Source of the DNA: an uncultured Prevotella sp.
Lineage (GTDB): Bacteria; Bacteroidota; Bacteroidia; Bacteroidales; Bacteroidaceae
Assembly: GCA_946415245.1 (NCBI GenBank)
Contig: CAMKRS010000005.1
Location: forward strand, 28,718 to 92,717
Length of the DNA stretch: 64,000 nt
Reading direction: 5' to 3'
Under the pieces are notes generated by a model that searched no databases, was not told where the DNA came from, and worked only from the letters and a program-made list of their open reading frames with translations. Below are positions 60,323-64,000 of the stretch, piece by piece (the first letter of the stretch is position 1; each line of letters opens with the position of its first letter). A program made the translations under genes and the position numbers.

Positions 60323-62593
60323 TTAGTTGGAACTGCCTTCGTTACCGCTGTCGCTACCTCCGCCTCCTCCTTTGACGTCATCATTGGAGATCGTGCGCTC
60401 GGCTTTCTTAACGCTGGCCTTCAATTCTCCGATGCGGTAACTGATGGAAAGGCTGAATCGCTGCTGAACGCTCTTCGACCAACTATTTGCATGGAAGAAA
60501 GTATCCTCCGTCGTAGAATTGTATCGCATGTATTTTTTCAGGAAGTTCGTGGCGCTGAGTGTCAGGTTGAGGCGATTTTTCAACCACGACTTCTGGATGC
60601 TCATGCTATAACTGCTATAACTGCTGCCACGGCCTTGCAGGTTAATGTTTGGCGTCATAGCATAAAGGTTGAAGGAGAGTCGCCAGCTCTTGGGCAGTGT
60701 CTGCTGAGCACCACCATAGGTAAAGAGACTCCATCCATGATTGGAGAGGTCGCCCCCATCATCCATGTTGGTATAGGAGAGTCGCCCATTGAAATAGACG
60801 CGGGTGTTCTTGGTGGCATTCCAGTTAACATAGGTATTCAAGTTGACACCCTGACTGCGCCCAATATTCTCATAGGTAGTGTAGAGCACATCTTTTCCAG
60901 TCGGGTTCTTCAAACCTGAGATCTGCGTGTCAGGCATCATCCTGACAACATTCTCGATGCTGTTGTTGGTGAAGCCATAGCGCAGGGCGAGATTGATATT
61001 AAACTTTGGCGTGAAATTGCTATAGCTGAGGTTGAACGAATGACTCTTCTCACTGTCGAGATGGGAATTTCCCTGATAGATATTCGTAGGTGTGGAGTCG
61101 TCAAGGTAAGGGTTGAGATACCAGATGCCCGGACGGTAGATGCGCATGTCGTAGCCCAAACGGAGGTTCGACATCTGCGTCAGTTTATAGCCGATGCTGG
61201 CAGAGGGCACGAAATCGTTGAAGTGCTTTCTGAAATCATCGCCACGCCCAAGTTTATATTCCACATCCTGCAAGGTATGCTCGTAGCGCAAGCCAAGTCG
61301 GCCCGACAGTTTATTCAGTTTAAGACCATAACCCAGATAGGCGGCGAAGATATCGTTGCGATGCTTGTAGTGCGACGAATGATCGCTATCGAAAACGCCC
61401 TCCTCATAGCGGTCATCCTCAGAGGTGTTGTTGCGCAGGATATATTTCAGTCCTGTTTCCAAAGTATGGATCTTGGCAAAGGGTGTGGTGTAATCTATTT
61501 GGAAAGTATGTTCCGTCGTATTCTCACTGCCATCGTTACGTTGGTTTTTCAGGCGTTGAAGGAAGTTCTCCCAACCGTCGGCAGCCTGCATGTCTAGGTA
61601 GTCGGTATAGGAGTCGCTCTTGTCAGGCTCACTACTTAACTTATACGACAATGTCAGCAGGCGTTCCTCTACAGAAAAGGTGCGCTGATAGTCGATGCCG
61701 CCATCGATATAGCCATAGTTGTTTTTCGAATTACGGGCAGTATTGTAACTATAAAGGCGGTTGTGGGTGAGCGGCGATGTAGCAAAGGTATGATTTTCGC
61801 CATCGCTCTTGCTGCCACCGCCATATAAGTCAAACGAGGCGGAGATGAGTCGCAGGGTGTCTATCTCATAACTGGCCTCGATGGTTCCGTACTGGGAATG
61901 ACCGTGATATTTTGATGACCCTTCGCTTTCGAGGTCGGACGATGATTCGCTGATGTTGCCGATGGTCTTACGGCTGCTGCCAGAGTAACTGCGGGGAGAG
62001 GTGTTGTAACTATAATTATAGCGCCCACTCATTGTCAGTTTTCCACTCTTGACTGTGGCGTAGGTGCTGCCACCCGCACCACGGTTGCTGACATTTCCAC
62101 TGAAAGTGGCGGTATAGCCTTCAACACCCTTGCCGTGAGTGATGATATTCAGGATGCCACCCACGCCTTCTGCATCATACTTCGGTCCAGGGTTAGTGAT
62201 GACCTCGATGCGTTTGATCGAATTGGCGGGCATGCTTTTCAGCACTTCCTTCGGATTGTTCGTCATCATCTGGTTAGGCTTGTTGTTCACATACACCTTA
62301 AACGAACTGGAGCCGTTCACCTGTATATTATCTTCGCCATCGACAGTGACCATCGGCACCTTACGGAGCATCTCGATCACAGTATTCGACTTCGAGTCAG
62401 GGTCATCCTCGATGTTATAGGTGATCTTGTCGATATCGGATTTGACGAGCGACTTTTGTTTGACCACCTCTACGCCTTGTAGTTCCAGAGACTTGAAGAT
62501 GCTGTCGGCACGGAGAGAGTCGGCCTTGGTTTGGGCTGATGCAGTGAGCATTGCACAGCAGATAGCACACAGTGTTGTCAGTATTCTTTTCAT
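60323..62593 (-). CDS. TonB-dependent-receptor-like outer membrane beta-barrel protein
   Basis: A 756-residue outer membrane protein. A signal peptide (LTASAQ) is followed by a plug-like domain (LQGVEVVKQKSLVKSDIDKIT, EMLRKVPMVTVDGEDNIQVNG, IEVITNPGPKYDAEGVGGILNI) and a barrel of the OMP_b-brl_3 type. There is no N-terminal carboxypeptidase-like domain. The C-terminus ends in Gly/Ser-rich GGGGGSDSGNEGSSN rather than an aromatic residue, which is odd for a barrel. No SusD partner follows. It is downstream of the M56-TonB gene. Confidence 0.88.
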   Translation of the reverse strand: MKRILTTLCAICCAMLTASAQTKADSLRADSIFKSLELQGVEVVKQKSLVKSDIDKITYNIEDDPDSKSNTVIEMLRKVPMVTVDGEDNIQVNGSSSFKVYVNNKPNQMMTNNPKEVLKSMPANSIKRIEVITNPGPKYDAEGVGGILNIITHGKGVEGYTATFSGNVSNRGAGGSTYATVKSGKLTMSGRYNYSYNTSPRSYSGSSRKTIGNISESSSDLESEGSSKYHGHSQYGTIEASYEIDTLRLISASFDLYGGGSKSDGENHTFATSPLTHNRLYSYNTARNSKNNYGYIDGGIDYQRTFSVEERLLTLSYKLSSEPDKSDSYTDYLDMQAADGWENFLQRLKNQRNDGSENTTEHTFQIDYTTPFAKIHTLETGLKYILRNNTSEDDRYEEGVFDSDHSSHYKHRNDIFAAYLGYGLKLNKLSGRLGLRYEHTLQDVEYKLGRGDDFRKHFNDFVPSASIGYKLTQMSNLRLGYDMRIYRPGIWYLNPYLDDSTPTNIYQGNSHLDSEKSHSFNLSYSNFTPKFNINLALRYGFTNNSIENVVRMMPDTQISGLKNPTGKDVLYTTYENIGRSQGVNLNTYVNWNATKNTRVYFNGRLSYTNMDDGGDLSNHGWSLFTYGGAQQTLPKSWRLSFNLYAMTPNINLQGRGSSYSSYSMSIQKSWLKNRLNLTLSATNFLKKYMRYNSTTEDTFFHANSWSKSVQQRFSLSISYRIGELKASVKKAERTISNDDVKGGGGGSDSGNEGSSN

Positions 62594-62608
62594 ATATTAT
62601 GCGAGAAA

Positions 62609-62646
62609 CCTCGCCCCTGACGGAGAGAATCGTCAGTTAGGCGAGG
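62609..62646 (-). other. Stable hairpin between the M56-TonB and barrel genes
   Basis: CCTCGCC and GGCGAGG plus CTGACG and CGTCAG pair around GAGAGAAT. There is no T run on the minus-strand side, so it may be an attenuator or RNA-processing site rather than a terminator. Confidence 0.65.
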
Positions 62647-62657
62647 CTTAAATGAGA

Positions 62658-64000
62658 CTATTCTTTGGAATTTGCTTTTATTCTTTTTGTTGTGATAACA
62701 ATTGTCTTAGGATGGCCGTTTTGCGCTTTCACAACTCTCATGTCAGCGATGGCTCCCTGGGGTATGTTGGCAATCTCAGAATCATCAGCTACCTTACCGT
62801 CAATTTCGAGCACGTAATTCTCTTCTGCTGACTTATCCGCTCCGTTTACAATCACCCGCGACTCGCCCTTTGGAAAGTCTTTTCCATCAAGATGGAATGT
62901 AACGGGCACCGTGTATTTGCATCGAACTGCCACTCCGTTCTGCATACCTGGATTCCATTTGGGCATGGCGTTGATGACGCGTAAGGCTTCGGCATCCAAC
63001 AGCGGATCGAGGGCCTTTACAACACGGGCATTGGTGATACTGCCATCCTTCTCAACAACAAAGGTCGCGATAACCCGGCCTTGTTTTCCTGCCTTTTCAG
63101 CCTCCTCTGGGTATTGTATACTTTTGGACAAGAATTCATACAGGGCAGAGGGAGAACCAGGGTATGCAGGCATCTGCTCTACGACGTCATAAACCTTTTC
63201 TGGTTCATCTGCTTCTGTCTCTTTATTCAATCCGATATAATATTCGTTAGACTTACTCGACTCTGAATAGATTTTGCTGACACCTATTGTCTTCGACTCA
63301 TAGCCAACATAGGATGCAGTGATCTTGTCACCCATTGACACTTCTATTTGGAATTTTCCTTCTCTGTCGGTGACAGTTCCCTTCTTGGTTCCTTCGACCA
63401 AGATAACGGCACCAACAATTGGTGTAGGCTGGGCTTCGCCATAGTCATAAACGACACCCTTAGCGATGAATTTCTTATCGTCAGCGGCCTCATTCGCAGA
63501 AGGTGCATCTTCCACGACAACTATTTCATTTAACTGCTGACTACCCGTATTGATGGTGGCAGCCTTTTTGCCTTTCTTGACAGGCTGTTGTTTCTGGGGC
63601 TCGTCATTAACATAGTCGGTAACGGTATTGGCATTAAGGGCCAGACAGATGCCCGCGATTGGAACGAGGGCAAGGAGTTTCAACATGCTGTTGCGATTTG
63701 ATTTTGGTTTCATAATCATTGTTACGCGTTTTTTAAGGGCACTGTTAGAGATGCCGTTGGCCAGAGAGTACCCGCTCTGGACAGCAGCCTTACGGATTAA
63801 AAGCTGTAGATACTGAATGTCATTGAATCCGTGAGAGAGCACCTGTTGGTCAGCCTCGTACTCGTGGATAGTGCGCAAGTCGGCACGGAGCATCCACATC
63901 GCAGGGTTAAACCATTGCAGGGCAGTAAGCAGTTCCACTAAGACGACATCGGCAGAGTGATGCAGCCGGAGGTGTCCCAGTTCATGTGTCAGAAGAGCAG
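62658..64000 (-). CDS. M56 (BlaR1-like) peptidase fused to TonB C-terminal domain, 5' end missing
   Basis: About 447 residues are visible and the frame is open at the right edge. The peptidase motif HELGHLRLHHS with the later HEYEADQQVL gives the HExxH zinc site and third ligand. A membrane helix (MLKLLALVPIAGICLALNA) is followed by a carboxypeptidase-regulatory-like beta domain (PIVGAVILVEGTKKGTVTDREGKF) and a TonB C-terminal domain (VIATFVVEKDGSITNARVVKALDPLLDAEALRVI, PKWNPGMQNG, VRCKYTVPVTF). Such proteins usually lie beside a BlaI/MecI repressor gene, which would be outside the window. Confidence 0.9.
   Translation of the reverse strand, partial: ALLTHELGHLRLHHSADVVLVELLTALQWFNPAMWMLRADLRTIHEYEADQQVLSHGFNDIQYLQLLIRKAAVQSGYSLANGISNSALKKRVTMIMKPKSNRNSMLKLLALVPIAGICLALNANTVTDYVNDEPQKQQPVKKGKKAATINTGSQQLNEIVVVEDAPSANEAADDKKFIAKGVVYDYGEAQPTPIVGAVILVEGTKKGTVTDREGKFQIEVSMGDKITASYVGYESKTIGVSKIYSESSKSNEYYIGLNKETEADEPEKVYDVVEQMPAYPGSPSALYEFLSKSIQYPEEAEKAGKQGRVIATFVVEKDGSITNARVVKALDPLLDAEALRVINAMPKWNPGMQNGVAVRCKYTVPVTFHLDGKDFPKGESRVIVNGADKSAEENYVLEIDGKVADDSEIANIPQGAIADMRVVKAQNGHPKTIVITTKRIKANSKE

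Overview
The window comes from a member of the Bacteroidales, most likely a Prevotella-like gut or rumen bacterium with a mid-range G+C content. The reasons are promoters of the Bacteroidetes type (a -33 TTTG and a -7 TAnnTTTG, often exactly 20 bases apart), almost no purine-rich ribosome binding sites, and lineage gene sets: Fkp for GDP-fucose, PorX and PorW of the type IX secretion system, DUF4468, DUF3098, DUF4834, DUF1599 and BACON-type lipoproteins, and a BlaR1-like peptidase fused to TonB. No transposase, prophage, CRISPR array or rRNA operon was seen. One tRNA gene (Pro, GGG anticodon) is present. No gene-free stretch is longer than about 300 bases.

Layout. 0-4 kb: fkp (cut by the window edge) is translationally coupled to a YfhO-type membrane protein. 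4-10 kb: a TrmH-type methyltransferase, then mtnN and luxS (two consecutive steps of S-adenosylhomocysteine recycling and AI-2 precursor formation), then an RND efflux pair. 10-18 kb: a DUF4468 protein, typA, rpsO and the minus-strand operon ftsX-DUF3098-uppP-truB-queA-folK. 18-25 kb: a radical SAM protein, lpxA and a complete tripartite RND pump. 25-31 kb: a heparan-glucosaminide acetyltransferase homologue beside an alpha-N-acetylglucosaminidase, then a CCA-adding-type nucleotidyltransferase. 31-36 kb: lipoprotein, DUF1599, a DoxX-like protein running in frame into tpiA, a SPOR protein, folE, a small membrane protein and a B3/B4 protein. 36-42 kb: a carboxylesterase and a run of small secreted, lipoprotein and membrane genes. 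Two of these, at 38.1 and 41.7 kb, share a promoter with three TAGG repeats. 42-50 kb: pepD, tRNA-Pro, aroA, porW, porX, tsaE. 50-59 kb: trxA, dnaE, psd, pssA, pyrH, birA, tadA. 59-64 kb: a BACON-type lipoprotein, an AT-rich zeta-toxin-like pair, an outer membrane beta-barrel protein and a M56-TonB fusion that runs off the window.

The most unusual feature is a population of tandem repeats, nearly all with a 7-base unit but with several unrelated unit sequences (AGGAGTC, GAAGAGT, GTGAATA, TTCATAA, TAAGAGG). They lie between genes and also inside conserved genes, where they encode extra loops. Some arrays have conserved flanks. Two copies in the nucleotidyltransferase gene form a composite element: array, shared core, inverted array. 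A diverged third copy sits between two efflux genes. This looks like a family of small, non-autonomous, spreading elements and is the best candidate here for something undescribed.
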